DNA of 64,000 bases from assembly GCF_015832195.1 (NCBI RefSeq), contig NC_052018.1:36213052-36277051 (forward strand). The letters are read 5' to 3'. The first letter of the stretch is position 1; every line of letters begins with the position of its first letter. Position numbers and translations under genes: made by a program. The notes beneath the pieces were generated by a model, which was given only the letters and a program-made list of their open reading frames with translations, was not told where the DNA came from and made no database searches. Below are positions 14,269-27,700 of this stretch, in pieces. This DNA is from Motacilla alba alba. Its lineage: Eukaryota > Chordata > Aves > Passeriformes > Motacillidae.

Positions 14269-16086
14269 AAGAATAAATTTTATATTTTTTGGAAGTGAGC
14301 AAGAACATTTCTCAAGGGCTTCCAGGAGGATTTCACAGAGTTTGGACTACATGTAGCTGAGAGGAGGATGGGCAAAAACCTATCTGTATGAGATCGTGTC
14401 ACCTTATTTATTAATCCACAGCAGAATTCCTGCAGGTAACACCAGGAAGCCTGACTGCTAGCAAAAAGAAAACACTGATCTTCAAATGTTAATTGAACTG
14501 TAATTATTATTTCCACAGCAACAACACACAGGTTCCTGGGAACTATTCTTGTGTTGGGTGGACATTTCCTGGTGGTTTTTGTGCCACTGCTTTCCAGTCT
14601 GGGAGTCCATTCTTACAACTGAAGATGCCCTGCCTTCAGGTTTATGTGCCTGCTTTGTAGAGAAGCCACACAGATCCATCACACAAACTTAATCCAATTC
14701 TCAGTCCCTGCTGTGAAATAGATGTTCTGAAGGTAGGGAGAAACCCTCTAGCAAAGGCATAAAATCAGTGGAGTGAGTTTCTCCAGACACAAATGTATGT
14801 GTAGCCATATGAGAAATGTTCTAACCTACATTTGTGCCTGAAACAACTCAGCTGGGGGAAGGAACAAGGCATAGGTACAGAGATTTGCAGTTTTTGATGT
14901 CCTTCAGGGTAGAGATCTGCAGTGACAGATTGCCTAGTCAGAGAGAAGGTTGGGAGAGATGGAAGGATGAGGCAGGGTATTAGCCCCTTCAGATCAGCCT
15001 GCAGTCTGGGTGAGCAGCTCTGTTACTGTCTGTTGCCATCTGTGTATTTTTCTCCTTCACATGCTTTCCAGTGAGTTATGGTATATTCCACTGGCATGTC
15101 GTGGTGTATCACCTTCACTTTTCCCCCACCCCTCTGAGTACATTTGTGTCTGTATTTGTACCACAGAACATACTCATAGGGTATTTAAACCAGAGATAGC
15201 CAGGCTCTTCCTCTGAAGAGGAATCAGCATTGCCAAAATCCAAACTGAAATGCTTCCATGACAGTCGGTAGCTTGAAGCAACCTGGGAATGGTTCCCCGT
15301 GCTGGAGTTACTCCTCCCCAAACTCTTGCTGTGGTGGAGAGGGTCCACGTGGTGGACACCCTTAGAGAGATCAGTTTCTGCCTCCTTACTATGGTGAAGA
15401 GTGCAGTGGATGGAGGAGGCTGGATGGTTCCAGAAACTGAACGCTGCTCTGGAGAATAAAAAAAGTCAGGGGGCAAATAAAATAAAATAACAAAAAAACC
15501 CCAACACACAGGTGGGCAGGAGGCCAATGGAGAGTGAGTGGCAAGAAGGGCTGGGAGGTGCTGCGGGTCCTGTGAGTGTCGCTGGAGGGCACATTCTCAG
15601 CTTTTTTGCTTGTTGCACCTTCTTGGGGCTGATGGCCTGCAGCAAAGCAGCCATAAAACCCGGCATTGTTTCAAAGCAGTTACTCGCTCATGCTTGAAGG
15701 GTTTGTACATGTTTGTTAGAGGTTGGAAGAAAAAAATGTGACTGAAAAACATAAGGCAAGCCCCCGGGGTAGATGTACTCTGTGAGACAGTGTAATCTTG
15801 TCCTGCTGCTTACCAGCTTTGCACCTGGTTAACTCTAGGTCAGAATGAAACTATATAGTCAGAAGTGATTATTTGTGACCCCAGACAAGAACACGACCTT
15901 TCTATCTATAGACTCCATTGAAATGGCAATACCCTGATTATGGAATATTTCTCAGCTAATTAGGAATGCAGGCTCTACAGGTCACTGGGAGTTCATACTA
16001 TTCCCTTGGCATAAGCAGATGTGTTCAAGATAAACTTGTACTAAACACATCAACAGCTCCACACTATCTCGTGTGCACTGGGGAGG

Positions 16087-16102
16087 AAAAAAAAAAAAAA
16101 AA
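16087..16102. repeat. Poly-A tract (16 A) followed by GA-rich DNA
   Basis: Sixteen A residues are followed by GGAAAAGG and GAGAGAGA-like purine sequence. The preceding sequence was not recognised as a retrocopy. Confidence 0.9.
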
Positions 16103-16898
16103 GGAAAAGGAAAAGAGAGAGACAGCATTTTACCAGAGCCAGATGACTCCAGGAGCTGGATATTAATTTATGAACATTAAGTAAATAATTGCCTTTTGGA
16201 TAGTGGCTCCTGGGCTCTACAGCACATGGCTGCCAATATGTAAGCAGGACTTACTGGGGAGGTGCAAATCTGAGGCCAGGAAGATATGCTGCACAGCCTG
16301 TAATTCCTGCAGAGCTGTGCAGGATTCATGCAGGGCCAATGTGGGCATCTGTGCTCTGCTCCCAGCCTGGAGGAGTTAGGGAGCACAGCGCATAGGCACT
16401 CAGGTAATCATCATCACAAGAGCCTGTGCAAACTCGGTTCAGCAGCATCTTCATTTCTGTTTCCGCCTGCCCTCTATTTTTGTCTTTTTCTTCACTCTAT
16501 TTCCCCTCCCAGACCCACTACAGGCTTCCTGATTGCCACCCAGCTGCTAGCTAAATTCTACATTCCACTTTATATCTCCTTCATCTTTCCTTGCTTACCT
16601 TAAGCAAACCCACACATCTTCTCAAACTTTATTGCTCTCCTCTCTGCCTGATCTCTTTTCCCATTTCTCGTTCAGGTGGCTGCCATATTCCTGTTGCAAG
16701 TTTGTCCAGGATTCTCTTCTACTCATTGTTCTTGCTATAATTTCCCCTCCTATAGCAAAGGACTGCTTTCCAAAGAAAACTGGTCATGTTTCCCGGTGAA
16801 CTTACCTGCCCTCCCATCAATCTTCTCCGTACCAACAGCTGCGATTAAGCTGGCAAGCACCACACACTCCTCAAATATATGCTCAAGGGAGGAGAGTC

Positions 16899-16922
16899 CT
16901 GCTGGCACTGCAGTGCCAGCAG
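16899..16922. repeat. Perfect 24-bp palindrome with no loop
   Basis: CTGCTGGCACTG (16899-16910) is followed directly by its exact reverse complement CAGTGCCAGCAG (16911-16922). The symmetry ends abruptly on both sides. The centre is a CTGCAG hexamer. GC-rich uninterrupted palindromes of this length are rare by chance in a window this size. It may be extruded as a cruciform or bind a dimeric protein, but no specific factor is assigned. Confidence 0.9.
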
Positions 16923-17329
16923 AGAAGCTGTGTGACAGCCGCTCTCTCTCTGAGCAGCCGCTATGGCTCTGCTGTCCCAGAACGACACTCTTACTTTCCC
17001 AAGAAATAGCAAGTGTTTTATTTTGTTGGCCAAGCAGGAGAGCTGAATCTTTCTCATGCTCATGACTTATAACTCTTCATGTGACAGGTCATGATGGTGA
17101 AGGCATCTGCTTTGCTCTTTGGGAAGCAATTGAATTTCATCTGCTGTATTACAGAGCGCTGTTCAACAAGGTAGCTGATGTCGGAGCTGCTGTCCTGGCC
17201 ATTTTCCGGGAGGATGATATAGTGCCTAGCTGTGCCTGGCCTGCACAATGAACACTGTAAGCACAGCCCTTGTATGGTTTTATCCTGCAGGACCTGGAAG
17301 CGTTTGCAGCTGATAGAGATGCAGGATAG

Positions 17330-17355
17330 CATCAGTGATCCTCATCAGTGATCCT
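17330..17355. repeat. 13-bp exact tandem duplication
   Basis: CATCAGTGATCCT occurs twice back to back. Small duplication, probably replication slippage. Confidence 0.85.
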
Positions 17356-18454
17356 TCAAGTGCTGAGCTGGGATTTTGCCCGCACTGCCGCACTGCCTTT
17401 TTCACACGAAAAGAGGTGATAAATAACAGCCCTTTATGTGCCTCTGCCTGGAGATTCATGGGTGAATCCTCCCCTCCTGTCAGCGGCACTAGTGAGACAG
17501 AGATAAGCAGGGGGAGGCATGAGGAGCCCCCGAGGGGTAAGGGACATACCCAAAACCAGTGCTGGTTGTGTGCAGTGGGCACGGTGCCTGTGAAAGGAAT
17601 TGCCATAATGTTGGAGTTAGCATTCCTGCTTAAAGCCATAAAGAAACCAGGACCTTATGACTTTGTGTGTCATAACAATCCTAATGCTCCTGGTGGAGCT
17701 AGGGAAGCTGGCAGTAGAAGGTAGGGGACTGCAGAAAACCATGCACTGCTGCCAGAGTTGAGGTCAAGCGGGTTTGTACAGGCTGGTCACCCCAGGATGA
17801 CCATGCACTGTTCTTTCCCTTTCCCATGCAGAAAAACTTCTTCCTCAACCCAGCAGATACATCTGCACACAGCTGGTTGGGAGACAGGAGGGACAGCCAG
17901 GGACTTGCAGTGGTACCACTCGCAGTGGTATTTGCCTTCTCATTAGCTGAAGCATCATCTCTGATTTCTGTTTTATTACCTCGACTTCCTTAACACCATT
18001 GCTTGTGTGAACAATAACATTCTAATGCCAGCAGTATTAAGGCACTGCAGTAAATAGGGGCATTTTTAACTCTGAGCTATTTTTCTCTCTTCACTAGGAC
18101 ACTAATGTATTGTTCAAAACTGAAAGACTGAAAATACAGTAGGAAAACAGTTTCTCAGTGGCACCTGTGATGTCTGTTAAAATGTGTACTGAAGGGGAAA
18201 CATCTCATCTGCAATGTAAAATAAATTCAAAGATATCAGCCTCTGAAAAATATGACCCAGGCATTAAACAGGTCTTATTCTATGCCCTCAGATACTTACA
18301 TGATACAGTGTAGGGACAGGGCTTTTTCCAATTGTTATACCTACATATGCTATCTCTTTAAACATAAACAAATATACCTTTCTGCAGAAGATGACTGTGC
18401 CTTTCCTTCTTTACTGTCTGCAAAGATAGAGATATTTTGACTGGTGGAGTCATT

Positions 18455-18630
18455 CAGGTGGGGAGGAACTCTAGAATGTGTCATAATGTCCTCCTCACAG
18501 TGATAGGTGGCTCCTAAGTGCCCCCAAAGTTGCCTCTTCTCTAGGCTGAGAAAGTAAGGTCCCTCAGCACATCCTCATGGGCACAGTGCCCCTAAGCATT
18601 TTGCTGGCACTCCGAATTTGTTTCCATTTA
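18455..18630 (-). mobile_element. Degraded CR1 LINE fragment (reverse-transcriptase end region)
   Basis: On the minus strand this reads as a diverged piece of the CR1 3' coding region. It has an ATGAGGA..GCTGAGGGA segment, then a TCAGCCTAGAGAAGAGGCA segment, which is the 'ERL..LGLFSLEKRRL' part of the CR1 polyprotein at nucleotide level. The flanks are too diverged to place ends, and no 3' tail is preserved. The assignment rests on these two ordered segments. CR1 is a non-LTR retrotransposon that moves by target-primed reverse transcription; this copy is inactive. Confidence 0.6.
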
Positions 18631-20867
18631 CCAGTGCCTTTCCTATGTATCAAGGAGCAATAACCAATGTGGTCTCATGAGTAAAGAGGGATAATCCCTT
18701 GCCTTCAGATCCCCAGCACGGAGACACTCACCTGCATCACGTGGAAATATATTTCCATGATATATGCAAGTAGCAGGCAGATAGATAATGAAGTCCCAGT
18801 GAATTATTTGTTCCAGTTGTGCCCTCAGTGGATTTCCACTTCTGTACATATTTTGGAGGAAATCATAAATGCTTTCTTCCAGTGTCATATTGGCCTTTGG
18901 AAGTCTGACATCACCGTCTGGTCTCCTCTGACACAAAGGGAAACTGTCTATAAAATATCCCTCCTTTTTGGTAATAGTATCTTAAATAGACTTTGGTATC
19001 ACAGCAGTAAAGTAGGTTACAATATTTAATATCATTTACCTTTCATAGTGGACCTGTGAGACAGAAAACTAGTTTCATCTTGAATTTATGAATATATAAA
19101 TGAGGCATGGAAAAACGAACAGATTTATAGGTAGAAAGGCTGTCACAGAATAGGAGCCTGAACTCATATCTGCTCAGTTATCATGCTTGTGTTCTGGCTA
19201 TTTCTTCTTTCCTGTTTCTGTTTTGGTGTCATGTTCCCTTCATGGATGAGATGACTTGTATCACTGCACTCTGTCGAGATGCGCAGCAAGATGCAATCTG
19301 ATCCCACACACCCATGGAAGTGGGAAAGCACTTGTGTTAATCTATTAGCTCATCAAAACTGGGAGCCCCAAGGGTTGCTGAACTTTGTCATCTCCTTTTT
19401 TCTTATGCTGCCTTGAAATGAGCTGATTTTTCATGCTATAAAATGACAATACAAAAGAATGCAGAAAGTTAATTCTTCAAATGCTGATCCGGGAGTACTA
19501 GTGGAATAAACACAATCTTCCTTTTATCTATTCTGCTTTTCTGTTTGGTTTTGGCATTGAACATTCTCCGTCCCTCTTTGCCTTGTTCCAGTGCATAAAT
19601 CATACGTGGATCTCTCCAGCTCCCACTCCCTATTTCATTAAAAAAAATGGAACATGAAAGGTGTGCCGAAGCCCTGGAGGGAAGTGACACAAACCCAGAT
19701 GTTGTACGATCTATGTCCCAGCTGCAATGAGCCTGCATGTGGCAGCTGCTTTTGCACAGCCATCAACAACAGCAGCTGGAGGGGCTCTGCTGTTAATGGC
19801 TCATCCCCCAGGAAGGAGCTACTGTGAGGGAAAACAGCAGGCTTTATGTCCAAGATATCACATTGCTACGCTTTATGTTTCGGTTTTGTTATAAAACATG
19901 CAAGAACCTAGAGAAAAAGAAAGCAAAATTAGATATGGTCCCTTGCCCTAAAAGTACCATGAGATATTACTCCCTGCCCCCTGATTAAGCCCTTCCCTTT
20001 CTGATTCAGTCCATAGGAGATCAAGGTGTTTGTTACTGTATGAACTATTCTAAATATCTTCTCTAAGGCAGTAAAAAATAAAAGTGGTCTAAAAGCAAAA
20101 TAAAAATGAAAAAAAGAATCACGAGTTTTAGAACCTGTCCAGTGAATGCATGTTCCTAGTGGGATTTTTTCTCATCCCCAAAGAAAAAGGCATATTTTAG
20201 GACAAATAAAACAAAATAGTGGTTTATATCCTCAGTAAAGAAAAAGTAGTTTCCACCTTCATTGTCACTGTGTTTTGATATATGTTTAGTTGTGTTATAT
20301 CCTAGGATCATCTAATTTCCATATAAAGTGTAGCTACTTTCAGTTTTACTATATAGTGTTCAGGGGAGACTTTGATTTGTGTGCCCTAGGGTAGACCTGA
20401 GAAATGCATAATTTTCTTTAAGTCCCTTCTGTCATGCACCATCAGTAAATTCCTGTACAGATTACAACATGGATGTTTAGTCAGAGGTCTGCACTCCCAC
20501 GGAGGAGAGTGGGAGGGATAATAATAAATGTGTGGACCGAAGTGGAAAAAAAAAGGTAAAAGAAAAGAGAGGAAGAGAGAGAGAAATTCCATTAAGAAAG
20601 GTTACTGAATCAAGAAGAATTTATCAAAAGTAGACTGGTGAGAGTGGCTCTTGAATTTTTATGAATTTGTGGGGCACACTTGTCAGTCTGCTTTGGACTG
20701 TAATTTCAGGTAATAGCAGAATTGGGACCACTAGGGCATAGTCTGTCACTGTTTCTAATCTCCACTGCTCTGGAACAACAGTTACACATCAATTCAATTA
20801 ATCACCAGTGATAACAAAAGTTGTTTTTTTCCCACTTTAGAAATGTTATTTTTTTAAATTCTTTGGG

Positions 20868-20882
20868 TTTTTTTTTTTTTTT
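20868..20882. repeat. Poly-T tract (15 T)
   Basis: Simple homopolymer in a T-rich context. No retroposon body recognised next to it. Confidence 0.9.
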
Positions 20883-23094
20883 GTGCAGAACTTTATCAGA
20901 CACAATTTCTTTTTCCCTTGTGAAGAAAAGCTTATGAAGTTCATTTATACAGAGAGCATAAATCCTATCTCCTACTGTTTTCCCCTGTAACCTAACATGA
21001 AATATGGCTTATAGCTCAACTAATTCTCAGCATTTAGTGCGAACTGATGAAAGTAGTTCATCACTCACAGGGATGCACCAGGCTTGCAGCAGCACACACA
21101 GACCAGGAAAGGTGCATACAGCAGTGTCATGGCATGATACATACAGTCTCAGATATACCAAAGCAGCCAGGTATCTTCATGATATTCACTGGGGATATAT
21201 ACCATTAAAAATGAGTGCTTCCCATTTTACAGCAACACTGTGTCTCTCTTCCTTGTCACTCTTCCCCCTCCCCAGATTTATCTCCTTTTCTTAATGACTC
21301 CCTTTTTTCAATTTGTGTCTCTCTCTGACAGATAATACTTTGTCTCCTTGTTCTCCTGGCTTGGTTTGTGTCTTGCCTTGTTTGCTGCTCATTATTTGCA
21401 CTATTTATTTGCAGGATGTAGATACAAGAACTTGCCCATAATCAGTTCAATAATTCCACTTCAAAACAAGCCATTCTGCTGCCACATATAATCCTGACAA
21501 CTCATTATCCCCCAGCCCAGGTAGGTCTGGGTATTGCATATTAGCTGTGCTGCAACATCAGCCTCTTTCCCTTGCCTCCTACATTTTAATTCACTATTAA
21601 ATTCCCCTTGCCAAGTTTTACCTTCAGTTGCATCACTGCAATGGGAAGGGAAGGAGCACAGCAATGCAGCAGGGATGGCCAGCTCTTCCTGACTCCCCAA
21701 ATACCACTTTTCCTGGTGAGTACACTTGAAACTGTGTTTTCAACTTGTGACATATAAATTATTAGAGCTGACATTTTCAATATCTCCCATCTGAAGCGTG
21801 AGAGATAACATTTGCCAGTCTGCAGGCAGGCAGGTGTGATCACCCCATGTAATGGAAGGGTAAACTGAGGCATAGGGTGAGGACATGAACTTGCCAAAGG
21901 AAGTCAGCCCTGCACCTTGGATCAATATGTGCAGCTCCACTATCAGGTGGATGAATGAGACAAACCTCTGTTGAGACACAGATGCACCCCAGCACCACAG
22001 CCCTGGTGCAAGCCTGTGATCCCCACAGAGAGGGCAGTGCCATGTTTTACGCTGTCCAGGGGCTGCCCTGGAGAAGTGACTAGGAGCAGAGCAGAATGAT
22101 GGCCCCTGGGACCCCAGGCACTCCACAGGATGGAGAAGTTTTCTTGCTGCTGCATGCAGGAGGACCTTGTCTTAAAAGATGAGATGGGGGATGGTCTCCA
22201 TGGCGAACAGGAGTATCTTACTCTGTTCCAAGAGACAGGAAAGTCTCAGTAAGGCAGATAAGGACCTAACCATATCTTTCATAAAGAGGCAGGAGCATAC
22301 ATGTACAGTTCCTGTATCGGTGTGAAAGGAACAGGTTGAATATGAAGTTTGCCAGGCAGCAAATAGGTCTGTCTTGTATCTCCCTCTCTCCTTCAGTCAG
22401 GAAAGAACAGGTCTATTTCTAGTCATGGAGACCCAACTAACCAGAATGTTTCTTCTTGCGAAGTGGAGGACGGGGAAAATTTCACAGCCTGATTTCTCTC
22501 AGATGGTTTGTGTAAGAGTCAAGCGTGTGTTTGAAGCTGAGCGTTCACGTAGAGCTCAGAAGATGAATCAGAGTTTTGGCTCTGGTTCCTCTGCAGAGAC
22601 AGCAGCCCCAGTGATGACCAACGTGGTGGGTCTTGCATCAGCTCCTCCAAGTGACAAATGTCTCTGACTCAGTGTTTGTGCCAGGCCATACAGCACCACC
22701 TGGCTCAGCCTTTCAGGTACTGTCACAGCACAGCATGAACAATGGAAACAATGGAGAGAGGCTCTGATTTTTTTGGACACTCAGTGGAGCCGTCAGGTAA
22801 GTTCAGCCACCACTGCCCTGAGGTGGCTGGGAAGGTCCCAATCAGGTGTTGTGAACTCCAGCACCAAAAAACATTCAGTGCACAGCAAACTGCTCCCTTT
22901 TGTAGCACTAACCTGTGTCTCCCTCCACCTCAGGCATCACTCTCCTGCCCGGTGTAAAGGAGTGCTCTTTATTCAGCACCATTCCACACCATCTCCTAAA
23001 GTGCTGCCGCACAAGCAGAGGCAGCACTTAGACCCCCATTTCCAGTGCATCTCTGATATGTGACCTCTGCAGCAATGCCCGGGGTGACAGGAAA

Positions 23095-23132
23095 CCTCAA
23101 CACTTCTCACATGCCTCAACACTTCTCACAAT
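23095..23132. repeat. 19-bp tandem duplication
   Basis: CCTCAACACTTCTCACATG (23095-23113) is followed immediately by CCTCAACACTTCTCACAAT (23114-23132). The copies differ only at the last two bases, so the duplication is recent relative to the surrounding old repeats. Confidence 0.9.
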
Positions 23133-24389
23133 CCTGAGCAAGGTAAGGGAAGCTCCAATCTTGCTCTAGCAAGCTTTGGGAGAGTGGATGCAGATGGCTT
23201 TAGGAGACCTCTTCACACCTGTTTGTTGGCTGCTTTTGGCTGGGTTTGGTGTCAATGCTTAGGTCAGAGAAGACCTGCTCGTGCTGAAGAAATATTCTCA
23301 GCTCTTTTGCAGTGATTCAGTTCCCAGCTGATGCCGCTGGGATGGGAGGGTCTGAGCTTGATAGCTTGAACAACTGGGTAACGGGGGTGCATGCACTCAG
23401 AATGCTCTGAGGACAGTAATGTGTCTCCTGCTTTTCTGCTTCTTGTCTATCTTAATCTTTTTGCACCATAGGGCTTTTTTTTTTTTTCACTAATCACCTT
23501 CCTAAGTTGTGCCAACTGACTGCAATTTTCTCCATATTGTCCCTCAAATTCACAAACCATGTTTTCCTGGGTCTGTCTTGTGGTTGCTCTTGCATGACCC
23601 TTACAGAAAATTTATGCAACAAGAAAGGGCTTTACACAGTAAAAGAGCTGCTCGCAGCAAAGGGCAGAGAGTCAGAAGGCCTTGGGTGGTCAGTTCAGCT
23701 TCACATAAAAGCCAAAGAGGGATATTAAGCAAAGGAGAGAGCAGCAGTGACAGCTGCCTGCAACGACTGTAGCAGGGCTAAGTGCAGAGTGGGGGCTGTG
23801 GCTGAACACCAGGCAGGCTGAGAGCATTTCACTGGGAGCTGCCACTGCCACTCCCTGGCCCAGCCTCTCCTCTCCCACAGGAGCGCTGCTTTGTCCCACC
23901 CTTCACTTACTCTGTGGGGTGAGCCGGGCTGTGTCCCCCCCACCAGAGGGACAGGGCTCATCACACCACCAAAACACATCCCTGGCTCTGTGGTTTGGGA
24001 CCTGCTGGCACTGCACAGCCCCGAGGCTGACCAGACCTACCTTTCACAACTGGAAGCTTTTTGGCACTTTTGCTCTTGTCAAGTCAATGAAGTATATTTT
24101 TATGGAAGGGTCAGAACAGTGCTGATGAGCACCCTTTACCACCTCTTTGCATATTTAGCTTGCTGTATCTCTTGGTGATATGCCTGTATCCTACCTCTGT
24201 GGAAGTGGTTTCACTAACCTTAATGTCTGATTGAATCTCTTGTCTCTTAAAATCACTTACTGCCTCTGCCTTCCCCATGTCCCGTTCCTGCCCAGGGGCT
24301 GGGTTTCACAGAGTCCTGGTGCTTCTTAAGATATTTAAGAGAAACATATAGAAAGGAGTGGAAGAAATATAAGTACAGTGATGACCCAA

Positions 24390-24770
24390 CACTCTGGGAC
24401 AGTAATTAATAATCTAGGATCTAGTGTGATGACCTGGATGAATTAGAGGGGCTGTCAGGAAAGAATGAAATATGACAAGTATAGGCTCAGCACAGTTAAG
24501 AGAATTACAGATGCAAATACAAAACTGGTTATCCATGAGTGGACAAGAGTAGTGCAGGGAAAGAACCTGGGGCAATCAGTCATGAAGAAATAAAGATGAG
24601 TAGTTAATGAAAAGCCATAATTAAGAAAAGGCAAATATGCTCTTGGGATGTATGAGAAGGAAAATAATATGAAAAATATTACCCAGAGTGTTTTGTCAGA
24701 GCAGCTACCATCAGCTGAGGTGCAGTTACTAACAGTACTGGGTTTGTACTTCTGGAAGGTGAGGACAGAC
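24390..24770 (+). mobile_element. Ancient CR1-type LINE fragment (reverse-transcriptase region)
   Basis: The plus strand follows the order of a CR1/L3-type reverse-transcriptase 3' region. An AGGAAAGAATGAAATATGA segment comes first, then AAAGAACCTGGGGC (the 'EKDLG' block), then AAGAAAAGGCAAATATGCTC and TTGGGATGTATGAGAAGGA (the 'KKAN.ILGCI' block), then a GGTGCAGTTACTAACAGTAC segment (the 'HLEYC' block). Reading frame is lost. Divergence is much greater than for the CR1 copies at 33 and 61 kb, which suggests an older insertion. Ends cannot be placed. Confidence 0.7.
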
Positions 24771-27700
24771 ATTGATCTTCCTGGCTGAGGCTGAGAAACA
24801 ATACTCAAGAGCTCCCTTCCCTCCCTGGGCCAGCAAAACCTCTGTTTGTTAACAAACATCCATACAGTGCAAGGTCAGTCGATTTTCAGGCTGTTTCAGG
24901 GGCTGAAAGAGCAGGGAGAGCTTAAACCTTCCTTTCTGGATCAGATGGCAGTTTTCACATCTTTATATTTGATGTTCATTTTTTAAATCTCTTGTCAGTT
25001 CACAGTGGGGTGATTCCTAAAGCTATAGCAAACACATGTGTGGACCAAGAGTTTATCTCCTGCTCACAGCGTGCTCTTGTACACACTGTAGAAACTGTAC
25101 ACAATGGTGGCCAATGCAAAAGGAGATGTGACAGTGCTGAAATGCAGGTGAGAGTCTGCTGAGCTGCAACCAGGCAGCATCTAATGTCTGACTAAAATCC
25201 CATGGTGACTTCTTCAATTTTCATGAAATTGCTGCTTCCAGCAGCTCCCATGCTGTAGGGCCAGCAGCATGAGGAGAGACAGGAGGACTGCTGGCAGTAG
25301 GCAGGATGTCAAGCCTCTGAAGATAGCTGATGGCTGGAGGAATTACAATACTCGAAGCTGGGATGTCCAAAGATCATAGTGGACTCATTGCAAGTGCTTG
25401 CCTGCCTTATTGCTTTTGGAAATTTGTCCACCCACAGGACCAGCTGCCCACCTGGGCTACCCAAGGCAGCACTCTGGGATCATGGGAGACCGACCCATAG
25501 CAGGCAGAAAATTGTGACTCAAAGAGAAGATAGCTGCTAAATTCCAAAAATTATGGGGTTATCATGAAATACAAATCACTTGAGCTAGACTAAAAGCAGA
25601 ATCTGTTATAGAGAATGGGTAACTGGCAAGACAGGTACTGGCTGTGTCCTAAACATGAATAGACAAGGTAGTCTCAGAATGCAACAGAAATGGAAATGCC
25701 AGTGGAAATGCCAGCAAACACAATGAGCAGAGCAGGAGTCTGCTGTGGTTCTTAATAATGTCAATGGAAAATATTGCTGCCATCAGAGTACATTTCCCAG
25801 ATGTAACCACGTTGAGCTATGTATCCCTCATGTTTTTCCTTCATGGTGGAAACATGAACCCACTCAGCCCTGTCCCCTGGGGACCCTATCCTGGTCTGGC
25901 TGTGTCTTGACCACCCGCCCATCACTTGCACTGGAGCTGGGAGTGCACTGGGGCACGGTGATAAAGAGGAAGGGCAAGGGTACCTCAAACCACCTTGCAG
26001 GGAGGCCTGTGGGGCTAATTTTACTTGGCCTCTTCCTTCCCCCTGTGTTTGCCATGTCAGGGGACTATCCTCTGAGGAGACTGATGGATTGTGTGTTGGG
26101 ATAGGAGATGAAATCAGGAGAAAAATATTCAATGCTCAGGAGAAGAGGAAAATTATGAGGAAGACAAGGTGACTACCTACCCAACTTCCCTAATCCTATA
26201 GAGGAAAGAAGTTACTTTAAAAGTCAATATTTCCTCTGTTTCCTCACCTACTTGTCTTTGAAGTGAGTTCTTGCCTGAGTTCTTTAAATTCTACAAGGAA
26301 AGGGGAAGGAATAGGGGTTGTCTTACCTCAGGAAAAACATCCATGCTGATAACTGTCTGACTTCCCTTTGATGTAGTGAAACTTCAGTCTCTAAGTACCA
26401 CCACAGTAAAATTGGACATGCTGGGCTCTATGCCCGTTTTAATGCCTTGGTTTGCCTGAAGCTGTGGAGGGACTTCTATGATCAAAAGTTTGCTGCTAGT
26501 AGACAGGAGGTTGGTCTTGTCCTTCCTGTCCCAGCTGGGCTACAGCAGCTGACACTGCCGTCTTAGTGGCAATGTGGCTGGACATTTTTGCTCTTTGATA
26601 CAGTGAGTCCCTGCCCCCTCTGACACACAGGAGAGAAAACTCCAGTAAGTGTTTGCACATCTAGAAAGCAAATGTGATTCATTATTAATACAGACCTGTT
26701 AAAAGTGGGTTGCACTTTAGAGACTTTAACTGATTGGCAGGTCCCTGACCTAAGGAGATTTCTTTCTATGTTTAAGCATCACAGGACAGGTAAGCATGAC
26801 AAACAAAGGAAGGGTTGGATGGAAGAGGTTGAAGGGCCACAAAATTAATATTACATGCTGGCATGGTTCATTACACAAAAGTCTTACACACGCAGAAACT
26901 TTGCTGACACTAAAAAGTCGGTAAGGTTCAGAAAAGAATTTGGTATTTTACTGTTATGAGTAAGTTTGAGTGGTTTTTAGGGAGCTTACCTAACTCCAAA
27001 ACCTTACTGAAACCACTGGAAAAAGCAGCAGTTTTCCATGAGGAGTTTGAGTAAGTGCTCCTTTACTCAGCAGTAGTTATGGGCTCATGTGAAGATCAGG
27101 ACACATAGCGTGTGGGTTTTAATGCAAATATTTGAGAGCCTACTTTGGGGCTGTGAGTCAGAGGTAAAAAGATGACAAGAAATCCTTTAAGAAGTTAGAG
27201 TCTAGAAATAGCAGGTGGAGCAAACTGCTGCATGGCCTGGGGCCAAGGCTACAAGTCAGGCAACCTCTTTGGGCAGTATTCTGGCTGAAAAAAGAGGTTT
27301 CAAATTTTGCTGGAGGAGAACGCTTCCTGTGTGCCTAAATAAAAAAGGTGCTTCAAAGAAATATCTGATCACATACTGATAAAAGACACAGCAAAGTGCA
27401 AATACAAGCTGCAGGAATTAACCAAGGATATATCCAGCTAGCAAGGTAATAAAGTCTGTCTGAAGTTACCCCCACATTGCAGCCCCATCTAGGGCTCTTA
27501 ATCATGCTTTAGCTCCAAATTCCCTATTATTCGTATACCAAATCCTTTGAAATCTGACTTGAGCTCTTAGGCTTTCCATGGCTAAGGATATGGCTTAAAG
27601 GTGTTGGGATGCCTCAAACAACTGGCTCTGAAGTGGGGAAACATCTCCTGTCCATATCGCAGACTTTCTGTAATGATCGGTGGGGTAACATTGACTGTGA

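Larger units (their letters stand above)
6220..18454. other. Unique non-coding DNA, no gene seen
   Basis: No exon, RNA gene or clear transposon was recognised in this interval. It carries poly-T tracts (7583-7602, 14251-14268), a poly-A tract (16087-16102), a 12-bp-stem hairpin at 7230-7262, a small CAATTACAATTA-type repeat at 9071-9120, a perfect palindrome at 16899-16922 and a 13-bp tandem duplication at 17330-17355. Open frames longer than 100 codons exist (for example 7677-8072 and 16676-17065, both plus strand) but have no recognisable motif and no bias I can detect. Confidence 0.55.
18631..24389. other. Unique non-coding DNA, no gene seen
   Basis: No exon, RNA gene or recognisable transposon. 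It contains poly-T tracts (20868-20882, 23475-23487) and a 19-bp tandem duplication at 23095-23132. Open frames such as the minus-strand one at 21740-22126 show no recognisable domain. Confidence 0.55.
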
